The notes under the pieces were generated by a model, which did no database searches, was not told the origin of the DNA, and worked only from the letters and a program-made list of their open reading frames with translations. Shown piece after piece: positions 34,184 through 43,106 of a stretch of DNA of 64,000 bases (position 1 is its first letter; each line of letters starts with the position of its first letter). Made by a program: the position numbers and the translations under genes. Source of the stretch: Actinoallomurus liliacearum (GTDB lineage Bacteria; Actinomycetota; Actinomycetes; Streptosporangiales; Streptosporangiaceae); assembly GCF_039542035.1 (NCBI RefSeq), contig NZ_BAABHJ010000002.1, forward strand, positions 434,001 through 498,000, written 5' to 3'.

Positions 34184-35986
34184 ATGTGCGGAATCGTGGC
34201 CTACGTCGGCCCGCGGGACGCCGTCCCGATCCTGGCCGAGGGGCTGGCCCGCCTGGAGTACCGGGGCTACGACTCGGCGGGCCTGGCCGTCCTCGGCCGC
34301 GCGGGTGACCTGCGCGTCCGCAAGGCCAAGGTGCGCGTCGGCGAGCTGGCGGCCGAGCTGCCCGCCCGGTTCAAGGGCGCGCCGGGCATCGGGCACACGC
34401 GCTGGGCCACCCACGGCGAGCCGAGCGACGCGAACGCCCATCCCCACGTCGCCGGGTCGATCGCCGTCGTGCACAACGGCATCATCGAGAACGCCGACGA
34501 GCTGCGCGCCGAGCTGGCCGCCGATGGCGTCGCCTTCTCCTCCGAGACCGACAGCGAGGTGCTCCCCCACCTGATCGCCCGGTCCGGCGAGGCGGAGCTC
34601 GAGGACGCCGTACGGGAGGCGCTGTCGCGGGTCGTCGGGACGTACGGCATCGCCGTGGTGGACGCGCGCCACCCCGGGGTGCTGGTCGTCGCCCGCAACG
34701 GCAGTCCGGTCGTGCTCGGCATCGGGGAGAAGGAGATGTTCGCCGCCTCCGACGTCGCCGCGCTGGTGCGCTACACGCGGCAGGTCGTGCACCTGGACGA
34801 CGGTGAGCTGGCGACCGTACGGGCCGACGGGTTCCGCACCTCGACGCTGGACCGGCGCGCGACGCGCAAGGAGCCGTCCCTCATCGAGGCCGAGGAGGCG
34901 GCCTACGACGCCGAGGGCTACACGCACTTCATGCGCAAGGAGATCCACGAGCAGCCGGCCGCGGTCGAGCGCGCGCTGCGCGGCCGGCTGGACCTGCGCT
35001 TTCACACCGCGCACCTGGGCGGCCTGAACCTGGACCCGCGCGAGGCGCGGGAGATCCGCCGGGTGAAGATCCTCGGCTGCGGCTCGGCGTACTACGCCGG
35101 GCAGGTCGGGGCCCAGCTCATCGAGGAGCTCGCCCGCATCCCGGCCGACGCCGAGCCCGCCTCGGAGTTCCGCTACCGCAACCCGGTCGTCGAGGCGGAC
35201 ACCCTGTACGTCGCGGTGAGCCAGTCCGGCGAGACGTACGACACCCTCGCCGCCGTGCAGGAGCTGAAGCGCAAGGGCGGCCGGGTGCTCGGTGTCGTGA
35301 ACGCCGTCGGCAGTGCGATCGCCCGCGAGTGCGACGGCGGGGTCTACCTGCACGCCGGCCCGGAGATCGCCGTGGCGTCGACCAAGGCGTACACCTCGAC
35401 GGCGGTGGTGTTCGCGCTGCTCGCGCTGCACCTAGGCCGCATCCACGACCTGTCCCCGGCGGACGGGCGGCGGATCGCCGAGGGCCTGCGGGCGCTGCCC
35501 GCGCAGATCGAGGAGATTCTCAAGCAGGAGGACCGGATCGCCGAGCTCGCGCGGGAGTTCGCCGCGTACCGGAGCATGCTGTTCGTCGGGCGGGTGCGCG
35601 GCTGGCCGGTCGCCCGGGAGGGCGCGCAGAAGCTCAAGGAGGTGTCCTACGTACACGCCGAGGCGTACCCGGCCAGCGAGCTGAAGCACGGCCCGCTCGC
35701 GCTGGTCAGCCCGGAGCTGCCCGCCGTGGCCGTCGTTCCGGACGACGAGCTGCTGGACAAGAACCTGTCGACGCTCGGCGAGATCCGTGCCCGGCGCGGC
35801 CGCGTCCTGACGGTCGGGCACCGCGAGCTCGGCGAGGACGCGATCGTCGTCCCCAAGAACGAACCCGAGCTCGACCCGATCCTGCTGTCGATCCCGCTGC
35901 AGCTCCTGGCCTACCACGCCGCCGTGGCGCTGGGCCACGACGTCGACAAGCCCCGCAACCTCGCCAAGAGCGTGACGGTGGAGTGA
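34184..35986 (+). CDS. glmS: Glutamine-fructose-6-phosphate aminotransferase
   Basis: 600 residues. Glutaminase domain with nucleophile Cys2 (MCGIVAYVG), HTRWATHG and HNGIIEN; then two SIS domains (GCGSAYYAGQVGAQLIEELA, VSQSGETYDTL, FVGRVRGWPVAREGAQKLKEVSY) and a C-terminal DKPRNLAKSVTVE like GlmS. It makes glucosamine-6-phosphate, the entry to cell-wall amino sugars. An AAGGAG site precedes the ATG. The stop overlaps the start of a LysE-family exporter gene. Confidence 0.96.
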   Translation: MCGIVAYVGPRDAVPILAEGLARLEYRGYDSAGLAVLGRAGDLRVRKAKVRVGELAAELPARFKGAPGIGHTRWATHGEPSDANAHPHVAGSIAVVHNGIIENADELRAELAADGVAFSSETDSEVLPHLIARSGEAELEDAVREALSRVVGTYGIAVVDARHPGVLVVARNGSPVVLGIGEKEMFAASDVAALVRYTRQVVHLDDGELATVRADGFRTSTLDRRATRKEPSLIEAEEAAYDAEGYTHFMRKEIHEQPAAVERALRGRLDLRFHTAHLGGLNLDPREAREIRRVKILGCGSAYYAGQVGAQLIEELARIPADAEPASEFRYRNPVVEADTLYVAVSQSGETYDTLAAVQELKRKGGRVLGVVNAVGSAIARECDGGVYLHAGPEIAVASTKAYTSTAVVFALLALHLGRIHDLSPADGRRIAEGLRALPAQIEEILKQEDRIAELAREFAAYRSMLFVGRVRGWPVAREGAQKLKEVSYVHAEAYPASELKHGPLALVSPELPAVAVVPDDELLDKNLSTLGEIRARRGRVLTVGHRELGEDAIVVPKNEPELDPILLSIPLQLLAYHAAVALGHDVDKPRNLAKSVTVE

Positions 35987-36582
35987 TGGCGCTGCTGACG
36001 TTCGCCGGGGTCGCGGCACTGCTCACGCTCGTCCCCGGCCCGGACTCGCTCCTCGTGCTGCGCACCGCGATCGCGCAGGGCCGCCGAGCGGCGCTGATCG
36101 CCGCGCTCGGCATCCAGGTCGGATGTCTGTGGTGGGGCGCCGCGGCCGGTCTCGGCCTGACCGCCGTGCTCGCGGCCTCGCACACGCTGTACACCGTGCT
36201 GCGCTGGGCGGGCGCCGCCTACCTGCTGTATCTGGGCGTGCGGCTGCTGATCCGCGGGGAGGAGACGGGTGAGGCGGCCGGCCCGTCCGGCCGGAACCGG
36301 TTCCTCATGGGACTGCTGACCAACGCGCTCAACCCGAAGGTCGGGGTCTTCTACCTGTCGCTGCTGCCGCAGTTCGTGCCGGCCGGCGCGCCGGTGCTGC
36401 CGTGGAGCCTCCTGCTGACGGGCGTGCACGTCACCGAGGGGTTCCTCTGGTGCGTCCTGCTGGCCGTGCTGGCGGACCGGCTGGGAGGGCTGCTGCGGCG
36501 GCCCGCCGTGGGGAGTGTGCTCGACCGGGTCGCCGGGACGGCGTTCCTCGGGTTCGCGCTGCGGCTGGCCCTGCGCCCGTGA
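35986..36582 (+). CDS. LysE/RhtB-family exporter
   Basis: 198 residues, six hydrophobic helices. The LysE signature LTLVPGPDSLLVLRTAIAQGRR lies at the start and LTNALNPKVGVFYLSLLPQF (~105) in the middle. It exports amino acids or similar small solutes. The ATG shares a base with the glmS stop (TGATG). The last codons lie in the first copy of a 44-bp tandem duplication that continues past the stop. Confidence 0.92.
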   Translation: MALLTFAGVAALLTLVPGPDSLLVLRTAIAQGRRAALIAALGIQVGCLWWGAAAGLGLTAVLAASHTLYTVLRWAGAAYLLYLGVRLLIRGEETGEAAGPSGRNRFLMGLLTNALNPKVGVFYLSLLPQFVPAGAPVLPWSLLLTGVHVTEGFLWCVLLAVLADRLGGLLRRPAVGSVLDRVAGTAFLGFALRLALRP

Positions 36583-36637
36583 GGCTCCGCCGCGGGTTCG
36601 CGCTGCGGCCGGCCCCGCGCCCGTGACGCTCCGCCGT
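36550..36637 (+). repeat. 44-bp tandem duplication across the LysE stop codon
   Basis: Two adjacent 44-bp copies (36550-36593, 36594-36637), each beginning GGGTTCGCGCTGCGG, differ at four positions. The first encodes the protein's last residues GFALRLALRP and its stop; the second would encode GFALRPAPRP plus a stop but lies beyond the gene. Confidence 0.85.
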
Positions 36638-36645
36638 CCGGTCCC

Positions 36646-37821
36646 TCAGCGCGACGTGGTCAGGACGATCCGGCTCAGCTCGGCGTTGGAGGTCGTGTCG
36701 CGCAGCCTGCCGATGAGGAGCTCGGCGGCCTCCTGCGGGCCGAGCGCGTGCAGGACCCGGCGCAGCCGGGCGGCGACCTCGAGCTCCGCCGGCGACATCA
36801 GCAGGTCGTCGCGGCGGGTGCTGGAGCCGGTGACCTCGACGGCGGGGAAGATCCGCTTGTCGGCCAGCTCGCGGCTGAGCCGCAGCTCCATGTTGCCGGT
36901 CCCCTTGAACTCCTCGAAGAAGACCTCGTCCATCCGGGAGCCGGTCTCGACCAGCACGGACGCGAGGATGGTCAGCGAGCCGCCCTCCTCGATGTTGCGG
37001 GCGGCGCCGAGGAAGCGGCGCGGCGGGTGGATCGCCGTCGTGGCCACGCCGCCGGCGAGGATGCGGCTGCCCGACGACGCGCCGAGGTTGTACGCCCGCC
37101 CGAGCCGGGTGATCGAGTCGAGGATGACGACGACGTCCTGCCCGAGTTCGACGAGCCGCTTGGCGCGCTCGATCGCGAGTTCGGCGACGGCGACGTGCTC
37201 GGCGGCGGGCCGGTCGAACGTCGAGTGGACGACCTCGGCGTCGACGGATCGCCGCATGTCGGTGACCTCTTCGGGCCGCTCGTCCACGAGCACGACCATC
37301 AGGTGGCATTCGGGATGGTTGCCGCGAATGGCGGTGGCGAGGGATTTCAGCATCATCGTCTTGCCGGCTTTCGGTGGCGCGACGATGAGCCCGCGCTGGC
37401 CTTTTCCGATCGGCGCGATCAGGTCCACGACCCGGCCGGCCAGGTTCTTTCCATCGGTCTCCAGGCGCAGGCGTTCCCGGGGATGGAGCGGCGTCAGGTC
37501 CGCGAATCGCGGCCGCGCCGCGGCGTTCTCCGGCGGCAGCCCGTTCACGCTGTCGACGCGGACGAGCGCCTGGAACTTCTGCCGCCTGTCGTCCGGCCGC
37601 GGGCGGCGGGCCGCGCCTTCGATCCGGTCGCCGGGGCGCAGTCCGAGCTTGTTGACCTGCGCGAGGGACAGGTACGCGTCGGCCGGGCCGGGCAGATAGC
37701 CGGAGGCCCGGACGAACGCGTGCTTGTCGCCGACTTCCAGGACGCCGGAGACGGGCGTCGCCGGGTTCTCCCGGGAATCGGGCGCGCGGGACGGGGTGGT
37801 GGGTTCGAGGGTGATGGTCAT
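36646..37821 (-). CDS. rho: Short transcription termination factor Rho
   Basis: 391 residues, shorter than E. coli Rho (419) and much shorter than canonical actinomycete Rho, which has a long N-terminal insertion. It has the OB-fold RNA-binding domain (VSGVLEVGDKHAFVRASGYL) but no N-terminal helical subdomain; the ATPase domain is complete: P-loop APPKAGKTMM (~150), DERPEEVTDM, Walker B VVVILDSITRLGRAYN, Q-loop GGVATTAIHPPRRF and R-loop EEFKGTGNMEL. The Q-loop reads VATT instead of VDAN or VDST. It may be a second Rho or this organism's only one. AAAGGA precedes the ATG; the frame is open 85 codons upstream through the leader. Confidence 0.92.
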   Translation of the reverse strand: MTITLEPTTPSRAPDSRENPATPVSGVLEVGDKHAFVRASGYLPGPADAYLSLAQVNKLGLRPGDRIEGAARRPRPDDRRQKFQALVRVDSVNGLPPENAAARPRFADLTPLHPRERLRLETDGKNLAGRVVDLIAPIGKGQRGLIVAPPKAGKTMMLKSLATAIRGNHPECHLMVVLVDERPEEVTDMRRSVDAEVVHSTFDRPAAEHVAVAELAIERAKRLVELGQDVVVILDSITRLGRAYNLGASSGSRILAGGVATTAIHPPRRFLGAARNIEEGGSLTILASVLVETGSRMDEVFFEEFKGTGNMELRLSRELADKRIFPAVEVTGSSTRRDDLLMSPAELEVAARLRRVLHALGPQEAAELLIGRLRDTTSNAELSRIVLTTSR

Positions 37822-38157
37822 GGAAATCCTTTCGGAACGCGGCGCCGTCGCCGATGACGGCGCGCGGAGAATGGGCGGCGCGGTGGGCCGCCGGAGATGA
37901 CGCGCACGGCGGAGCGGTGCGCGAAACGACGAGAGTCCTGCGAGAGATGGAACGTCGCCTGCCGGAGAACTCAACGGCGGCGGGTGGGAAACGACCCTGA
38001 AGGGAGAACGCCTTTTCCGATCGGGCGGAAATCCCGGCGTTGTGCCCAAGATATAGCACAGGGACGCCCGACGCACCAGCCGTGGATTCTCCGGCCGCCC
38101 GGAACCTCGCTCCTCCGGGGGAGGCGCGGCGGTCCGCCGCTCTGCGAGGATCTCAGC
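37822..38157. other. Long leader/control region between rho and the sensor kinase
   Basis: 336 bases without a convincing gene. On the minus strand an AT-rich TATATC (38055-38050) is the best -10 for rho and would give a leader of ~220 bases, in keeping with the long leaders by which rho genes of other bacteria control themselves. The rho frame stays open through it, coding an Arg/Pro/Ser-rich stretch that I do not believe is translated. The kinase start at 38158 has no clear promoter in view. Confidence 0.5.
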
Positions 38158-39405
38158 GTGAAGTCCCTGGTCCGCCCGCTCGTCAGCGTGACGACGTACC
38201 GCCGCTGGACGTTCCTCCTCGGCGGCACGGCGATCCTGGTGCCGTACCTCCTGATCTACGTCGCGCTGCTCCAGATCATGGGCAGCGCGGGGCGACTGCC
38301 CGCCGACCAGGTGCTGCAGTCGCTGGTCATGCTGCTCGCCTACGTCGCCGTCTCCAGCGCGGTGGCGTTCATCCCCGCCGTGCGGATCCTGTCCCGGACC
38401 GCCGCCGAGACGCTGCTGGGCGTACGACTGCCCGCGGAGACCGCGGAGGGGATGCGCTCATGGCGGTCCCGCCGGCGTACCGCCGCGTGGTGGGTCCTGC
38501 ACATCGGCGTCGGCGGCGGCACCGGGCTGGCCGCCGTGTTCGCCCTGCCCTTCGCCCTGGTGCTGCTGCAGAAGGCGTTCGGCGGCGAGAACGCCCTCCG
38601 TGAGCTGTTCGGCGGTTCTTCCGCACTGCTCACCGCGGCGTACGTGCTCCTGGCGCTCGTCGTGCTGCCGCTGGTCGTCTGCCTGGGGGCGGGCGTCGGA
38701 GCGCTGCTGGCCCGGCTGGCGCCGGCGCTGCTCGGCCCGTCACCGGCGGACCGCCTCATGCAGCTCGAACGCCAGGCGGAACAGCTCATCGAGCGCAACC
38801 GGCTGGCGCGGGAACTGCACGACTCCATCGGGCACGCGCTGACCGTCACCACTCTTCAGGCCGGCGCGGCGGCCCGCCTGCTCGACGCGGACCCGGAGTT
38901 CGCCCGCCGAGCGCTGTCGGCGATCGAGGAGACCGGGCGGACGGCGCTGGAGGACCTCGACCACGTGCTCGGCCTGCTGCGCGAGGACCCGAGCGCTCGC
39001 ACGCCGCAGCGTACGCTCGCCGACGTGACCGGGCTGTTCGAGCAGACCCGGTCCGCCGGCGCCGAGGTGCGCGCCGAGGTCGGCCCGACCGACGGCATCC
39101 CGGCCGTGGTGTCCCGGGAGGCGTACCGCATCCTGCAGGAGGCGCTCACCAACGTCCTCCGGCACGCCGGTAAGGTTCCGGTCGACGTGCGACTCGGGGT
39201 GTGCGCCGACCGGCTCGAACTCGAGGTGACGAACCCCGTCGGGTCCGTCGCCGCGCCACGGGCGGGCGGCGGCAGCGGCCTGCGCGGCGTCCGAGAACGC
39301 GTCGCCCTTCTCGGCGGGCGCTCGAGCGCCGGCCTCGACGGCTCGCGCTGGCGCGTGCACGTCGCCATCCCGGTCGTCCCCACTCTGGAGCTCGAACGAC
39401 GGTGA
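38158..39405 (+). CDS. Sensor histidine kinase, NarL/DesK type
   Basis: 415 residues. The first ~190 hold four hydrophobic helices without a large outside domain. The HisKA_3 box is RLARELHDSIGHALTVT (~225); the compact ATPase domain has ILQEALTNVLRHAG (N-box) and GSGLRGVRERVALLGG. It starts with GTG, since the upstream open frame runs into the rho leader. The stop overlaps the response-regulator GTG. Membrane-embedded sensing fits cell-envelope or antibiotic stress kinases. Confidence 0.92.
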   Translation: MKSLVRPLVSVTTYRRWTFLLGGTAILVPYLLIYVALLQIMGSAGRLPADQVLQSLVMLLAYVAVSSAVAFIPAVRILSRTAAETLLGVRLPAETAEGMRSWRSRRRTAAWWVLHIGVGGGTGLAAVFALPFALVLLQKAFGGENALRELFGGSSALLTAAYVLLALVVLPLVVCLGAGVGALLARLAPALLGPSPADRLMQLERQAEQLIERNRLARELHDSIGHALTVTTLQAGAAARLLDADPEFARRALSAIEETGRTALEDLDHVLGLLREDPSARTPQRTLADVTGLFEQTRSAGAEVRAEVGPTDGIPAVVSREAYRILQEALTNVLRHAGKVPVDVRLGVCADRLELEVTNPVGSVAAPRAGGGSGLRGVRERVALLGGRSSAGLDGSRWRVHVAIPVVPTLELERR

Positions 39406-40049
39406 CCGACATCCTCATCGCGGACGACGAGCCGCTGATCCGTACCGGCCTGCGCGCCATCATCGACGCCGAACCGGACTTCACGATCGTCGGCGAGGCC
39501 GCCGACGGCGCCGAAGTGCTGCCCATGGTCCGCACGCTGCGTCCCGACGTGGTCCTGATGGACGTCCGCATGCCCGCCGTCGACGGCATCCAGGCGACCC
39601 GCACCATCCTCGGCGCGGTCCCCGAGCCGCCGCGGATCCTGGTCATCACGACGTTCGAGAACGACGACTACGTGTACGAGGCGCTGCGCGCCGGCGCGAG
39701 CGGCTTCCTGCTCAAGCGGGCCCGTCCGCCGGAGATCCTGCAGGCGATCCGCACCGTCGCGCTCAGCGACTCACTGCTGTTCCCGGCGGCGATCCGGGAA
39801 CTGGCCGCCCGGCACGGCGCGGGTCGCTCGACCGACCGGGTGCGGCGGGCGCGGCTCACCGAACGCGAGGAGCAGGTCCTCACCCTGATGGCCCGGGGCC
39901 TGTCGAACGCGGAGATCGCCGCGGATCTCGTCGTGAGCGTGGAGACCGTGAAGACCCACGTGGGCAACCTGCTGGCCAAGCTCGGAGCTCGGGACCGCAC
40001 CCAGGCGGTGATCACGGCGTACGAGTCCGGGTTCGTCCGGCCCGCGTAG
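39402..40049 (+). CDS. Response regulator, NarL/LuxR family
   Basis: 215 residues. Receiver with D8/D9, phospho-acceptor D54 (VVLMDVRMPAVDG) and the lysine in GFLLKRARP; LuxR-type HTH at the C terminus (RLTEREEQVLTLMARGLSNAEIA ... SVETVKTHVGNLLAKLGARDR). It is translationally coupled (GTGA) to the preceding kinase. No target is visible next to it: the following gene is convergent. Confidence 0.94.
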   Translation: MTDILIADDEPLIRTGLRAIIDAEPDFTIVGEAADGAEVLPMVRTLRPDVVLMDVRMPAVDGIQATRTILGAVPEPPRILVITTFENDDYVYEALRAGASGFLLKRARPPEILQAIRTVALSDSLLFPAAIRELAARHGAGRSTDRVRRARLTEREEQVLTLMARGLSNAEIAADLVVSVETVKTHVGNLLAKLGARDRTQAVITAYESGFVRPA

Positions 40050-40108
40050 CCCGGCACACCGTTCAACCGCGTGGGGCGTGGAACTGTTCCCGCCGGCCGG
40101 CGGGCCCG

Positions 40109-40759
40109 TCAGCGGTTCTTGACGGAGGCGGCGTAGACGTCGACGTACTCCTGGCCGGACAGTTTCTGGATCGCCGCGATGATCTCGTCGGTGACGGCGC
40201 GGGGGTCGGCGTCCTCGCCGAACCGCATCGGCTCGCCGAACCGCACCTCCACCCGCATGATCTTCTTCGGCAGCTTGTGCCCCATGGGCTGGACCTTGTC
40301 GGTGCCGATCAGCGCGCACGGCACCACCGGCGCGCCCGAGGCGAGGGCCAGCCGGGCCACACCGGTCTTACCCCGGTAGAGCCGGCCGTCCGGAGAGCGG
40401 GTGCCCTCCGGGTAGATGCCGAACAGCCGGTCCTGTCGGAGCACGCGCAGCGCCGTGTCGAGCGCGTCGGCCGCCTCGGAGCCGCCGCGACGGTCGACCG
40501 GGATCGTGCCGACCCCCCGGAAGAAGGCCGCGATGAGCCGCCCCTTGAGCCCGGTGCCGACGAAGTACTCCTCCTTACCGATGAAGACGACCTTGCGCGG
40601 CGCCATCAGCGGCAGGAACAGCGAGTCGCAGAAGGAGAGGTGATTGGACGCGAGAATCGCGGCGCCGTCCGGAACCGTGCCGGTCACCTTCGGCCGGAAG
40701 ACGATCCTCAGGAGCGGCCCGAGCAAGACGTGCTTGAGGAGCGAGAAGAACACGGCCAC
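40109..40759 (-). CDS. 1-Acyl-sn-glycerol-3-phosphate acyltransferase (PlsC-like)
   Basis: 216 residues. Acyltransferase block I ILASNHLSFCDSLFLP (the NHxxxxD motif as NHLSFCD), block II RGVGTIPVDRRGG, block III GIYPEGTRSPDGRLYRGKTG and block IV ASGAPVVPCALIGT. It acylates lysophosphatidate or a related acceptor at the membrane. The start is uncertain: GTGs at 40759 and 40753 lie just after GGAAGG, the latter with better spacing; an ATG at 40858 would add an unlikely basic extension. Confidence 0.9.
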   Translation of the reverse strand: MAVFFSLLKHVLLGPLLRIVFRPKVTGTVPDGAAILASNHLSFCDSLFLPLMAPRKVVFIGKEEYFVGTGLKGRLIAAFFRGVGTIPVDRRGGSEAADALDTALRVLRQDRLFGIYPEGTRSPDGRLYRGKTGVARLALASGAPVVPCALIGTDKVQPMGHKLPKKIMRVEVRFGEPMRFGEDADPRAVTDEIIAAIQKLSGQEYVDVYAASVKNR

Positions 40760-40963
40760 CCTTCCACTGACGAGTGCCCGACAGTCTGGCGTCTCCGGCC
40801 CGGTACGTCGTTGCGTACCGGTCACAAGAAACACGCCACGCTTCTTGTACCGCGCCATCACTTGACGTACACATGCCCGCGCCTTGGGATTCACCGCCGA
40901 CCGCGCCGCGACGCCTCGGCTATGCGCCCTCCTTGGCCGGAGGACCGGCCAGAGGCACCGCGC

Positions 40964-42328
40964 TCATCGGCCGCGGCGCACGGCCAGGGCGGCCAGCGCG
41001 CCGGCGAGGGCGATCGCGGCGCAGACGGCCAGGGCGACGTCTGCGCCCCGGGTCGGGCTCGGTCCGGACGTGGCCATGGCGACCACGACCGCGACCCCGA
41101 TCGAGGCGCCGATGTAGCGGGCCGTGTTGTTCGCGCCCGACCCCATGGCCGTACGGGACGGCGGCACGCTCTCGACGGCCATCCGGGCGAGCGCGGCGTT
41201 CAGCAGGCCGCTGCCCGCCCCGCTGACCACCAGGCCGGGGACGAGCCGCCACCACCCCCAGTCGGCGGACAGGCCGATCAGGGCGAGGTCCCCGAGCGCG
41301 CACAGCACGAGGCCGGCCGCGATGAGATGACGGCCCTCGGCGGCGAGGCGGCGGACCTGGAGGGAGACGACGAACGCGACGCCGGACCACAGCGTCAGGA
41401 CGGCGCCCGCGAGGAGCGGCGGCGCCCCGAGCACGCGGCCCACCACCGTCGGCAGGTAGCTCATCAGCCCGATCACCGCGACCCCCGTGACGAACGCCCC
41501 GCCGGTGGCGACCGCGAAGTCCGCCCGGCGCAGCAGCCGCAGGTCGAGCAGCGGCTCGCGGGTCCGCGACTCCACGACGACGAACGCCGCCAGAAGGGCC
41601 ACGGCCGCGGCGAGCAGCGCGAGCACCTCGGCCCTGGCCCATCCCCCTCGCCCCAGGGTGATCGCGCCGAGCAGCGCCGCGACTCCCAGGCCCAGCGTCA
41701 GGACACCGGCGGCATCGGCCCTTCGCCGCGCCTCGGCCCGGGACTCCCGCAGCGCGGCCCCGGCCGCGGCGGCCAGGGCGACGGACGCGACCGCCGCGGC
41801 CACGTACCACGCCCGCCAGCCGGCGACCTCGGCCAGCCCGGCGGAGGCCTCGGGCCCGAGGGCGATCCCCAGGCCGAGCATCGCGCCCCACATCCCGGTC
41901 GCGCGGGCGCGCTCCGGTCCGGCCGGGAAGGCGTGGCCGATGAGCCCCAGCCCGGCCGCCAGCAGGGCGGCGGTCGCTCCGCCCTGGAGCAGCCGGCCGA
42001 CGACGAAGGCCGTCGTCGTCGGGGCGACGGCGCACACCACGCTGGAGGCCGCCAGCGTGCCGGCCCCGGCGACGAAGACCCGCTTGCGTCCATGGTCGTC
42101 GGCGAGGCCGCCCACGGCCAGCAGCAGCACGGCGGTGCCGAGCGCGATGCCGCCGAGGATCCAGGTCTGCCCCGCCGTTCCCGCGTTCAGGTCGCGGGCC
42201 ATGGCGGCGAGCGTGGAGAAGGTCGCGTTGTAGTTCATCAGCGCGAGCATCGTCGCGGCGGAGACGACGGCGAGCGTTCGCCCCTCCCGGACGCGTCCGC
42301 CGACCGGCACGGTCGTCTGCACGGTCAT
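40964..42328 (-). CDS. MFS drug exporter, DHA2-like
   Basis: 454 residues, about 14 hydrophobic segments. Motif A is GGLADDHGRKRVFVAG between helices 2 and 3; motif C lies around GMWGAMLGLGIALGPEASAGLAEVAGWRAWY, the antiporter signature. It is divergent from an HxlR regulator across 68 bases that contain two copies of an operator-like element, so expression is probably repressed until an inducing drug appears. Substrate unknown. Confidence 0.9.
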   Translation of the reverse strand: MTVQTTVPVGGRVREGRTLAVVSAATMLALMNYNATFSTLAAMARDLNAGTAGQTWILGGIALGTAVLLLAVGGLADDHGRKRVFVAGAGTLAASSVVCAVAPTTTAFVVGRLLQGGATAALLAAGLGLIGHAFPAGPERARATGMWGAMLGLGIALGPEASAGLAEVAGWRAWYVAAAVASVALAAAAGAALRESRAEARRRADAAGVLTLGLGVAALLGAITLGRGGWARAEVLALLAAAVALLAAFVVVESRTREPLLDLRLLRRADFAVATGGAFVTGVAVIGLMSYLPTVVGRVLGAPPLLAGAVLTLWSGVAFVVSLQVRRLAAEGRHLIAAGLVLCALGDLALIGLSADWGWWRLVPGLVVSGAGSGLLNAALARMAVESVPPSRTAMGSGANNTARYIGASIGVAVVVAMATSGPSPTRGADVALAVCAAIALAGALAALAVRRGR

Positions 42329-42334
42329 CACCTC

Positions 42335-42396
42335 GGTTCATTCATTGAACTAACGATCGGCGAACTGTAACACGTCGGTTCGTTGAATGAACTAAC
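42335..42396. promoter_or_regulatory. Paired operators between the MFS exporter and HxlR genes
   Basis: Two 20-mers, GGTTCATTCATTGAACTAAC (42335-42354) and GGTTCGTTGAATGAACTAAC (42377-42396), share the ends GGTTC and GAACTAAC; their cores TTCATTCATTGAA and TTCGTTGAATGAA are approximate inverses of each other. The centre-to-centre distance is 42 bases (four helical turns), and the second abuts the HxlR ATG. Strong candidate HxlR operators. Confidence 0.7.
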
Positions 42397-42933
42397 ATGG
42401 ACCCCATGGCACTCGGCAAGGACTACGAGGCACAGGACTGCGCGCTCGCCCGCGCCCTCGAACTGCTCGGCGAGCGGTGGACGCTGCTCATCGTCCGGGA
42501 CGCCTTCTACGGCGTGCGCCGCTACGGCGACTTCCTCGCCCATCTGGACATCCCGCGGGCGGTGCTGGCGACGCGCCTGCAGGCCCTCGTGGACGCCGGG
42601 GTGCTCACCCGGCGGCCGTACCAGGAGTCACCGCGACGTCACGAGTACGTGCTCACCGAACGCGGCCGCGAGCTCTGGCCCGCGCTGAACGCGCTCGGCC
42701 ACTGGGGCGGGGAGCATCTGTCGCCGTTCGGTCCGAGCCGGCTCTACACCCATCTCACCTGTGGCACGCGCGTCGGCCGGACGGGCACCTGCCCGGCGTG
42801 CGGACGGTTCGCCCCGCCCGAGGAGCTGGAGGTACGGCCCGGCCCGGGCGCCGACCGGCCGCACCGGGACGACGCGGTCTCGCGAGCGCTCCGGCGGCCG
42901 CACCGGCTGCTGGAGCCGCTGCTCGCCGAGTGA
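42397..42933 (+). CDS. HxlR-family regulator with C-terminal cysteine-rich extension
   Basis: 178 residues. HxlR domain: DCALARALELLGERWTLLIVRDAFYGVRRYGDF, then AVLATRLQALVDAGVL and the wing RRHEYVLTERGREL. A C-terminal extension (~105-178) carries LTCGTRVGRTGTCPACG, a cysteine set (C-x9-CPAC) that could hold a zinc ion. Divergent from the MFS exporter, which it probably represses. Confidence 0.9.
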   Translation: MDPMALGKDYEAQDCALARALELLGERWTLLIVRDAFYGVRRYGDFLAHLDIPRAVLATRLQALVDAGVLTRRPYQESPRRHEYVLTERGRELWPALNALGHWGGEHLSPFGPSRLYTHLTCGTRVGRTGTCPACGRFAPPEELEVRPGPGADRPHRDDAVSRALRRPHRLLEPLLAE

Positions 42934-42976
42934 ACCCGCGGCCCGGAGCCGTCACTCGGGATACGGCCCGTCCGGC
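42932..42976 (+). repeat. Direct repeat flanking the DUF5996 gene, left copy
   Basis: About 45 bases between the HxlR stop and the DUF5996 gene resemble 44100-44140 on its other side, with the identical core GCCGTCACTCGGGAT and similar ends GAACC and GTCCGGC. The right copy includes the last codons of the MDMPI-like gene, so this one looks like a stray copy of that gene's 3' end. Confidence 0.6.
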
Positions 42977-43106
42977 CGCAGCCGGGTGCGCAGGTGACGC
43001 CGGCGCCGCCGGCCCGCCGAACCGACCCTCGCGTTCGAAGCCGAACGTAGGATCGCCACAGGGGACAAGCGCAGCTGATCAACGTACTGCCTTGGAAGGG
43101 AATTAC

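Noticed and set aside
37822..38076. An 85-residue N-terminal extension of Rho
   Set aside because: The frame is open, but AAAGGA sits right before the ATG at 37821 and the extension has no resemblance to Rho N-terminal domains.
40089..40108. GC palindrome CCCGCCGGCCGGCGGG after the response regulator
   Set aside because: It has no loop and lies in very GC-rich sequence; it cannot be told from chance, so no terminator was called.
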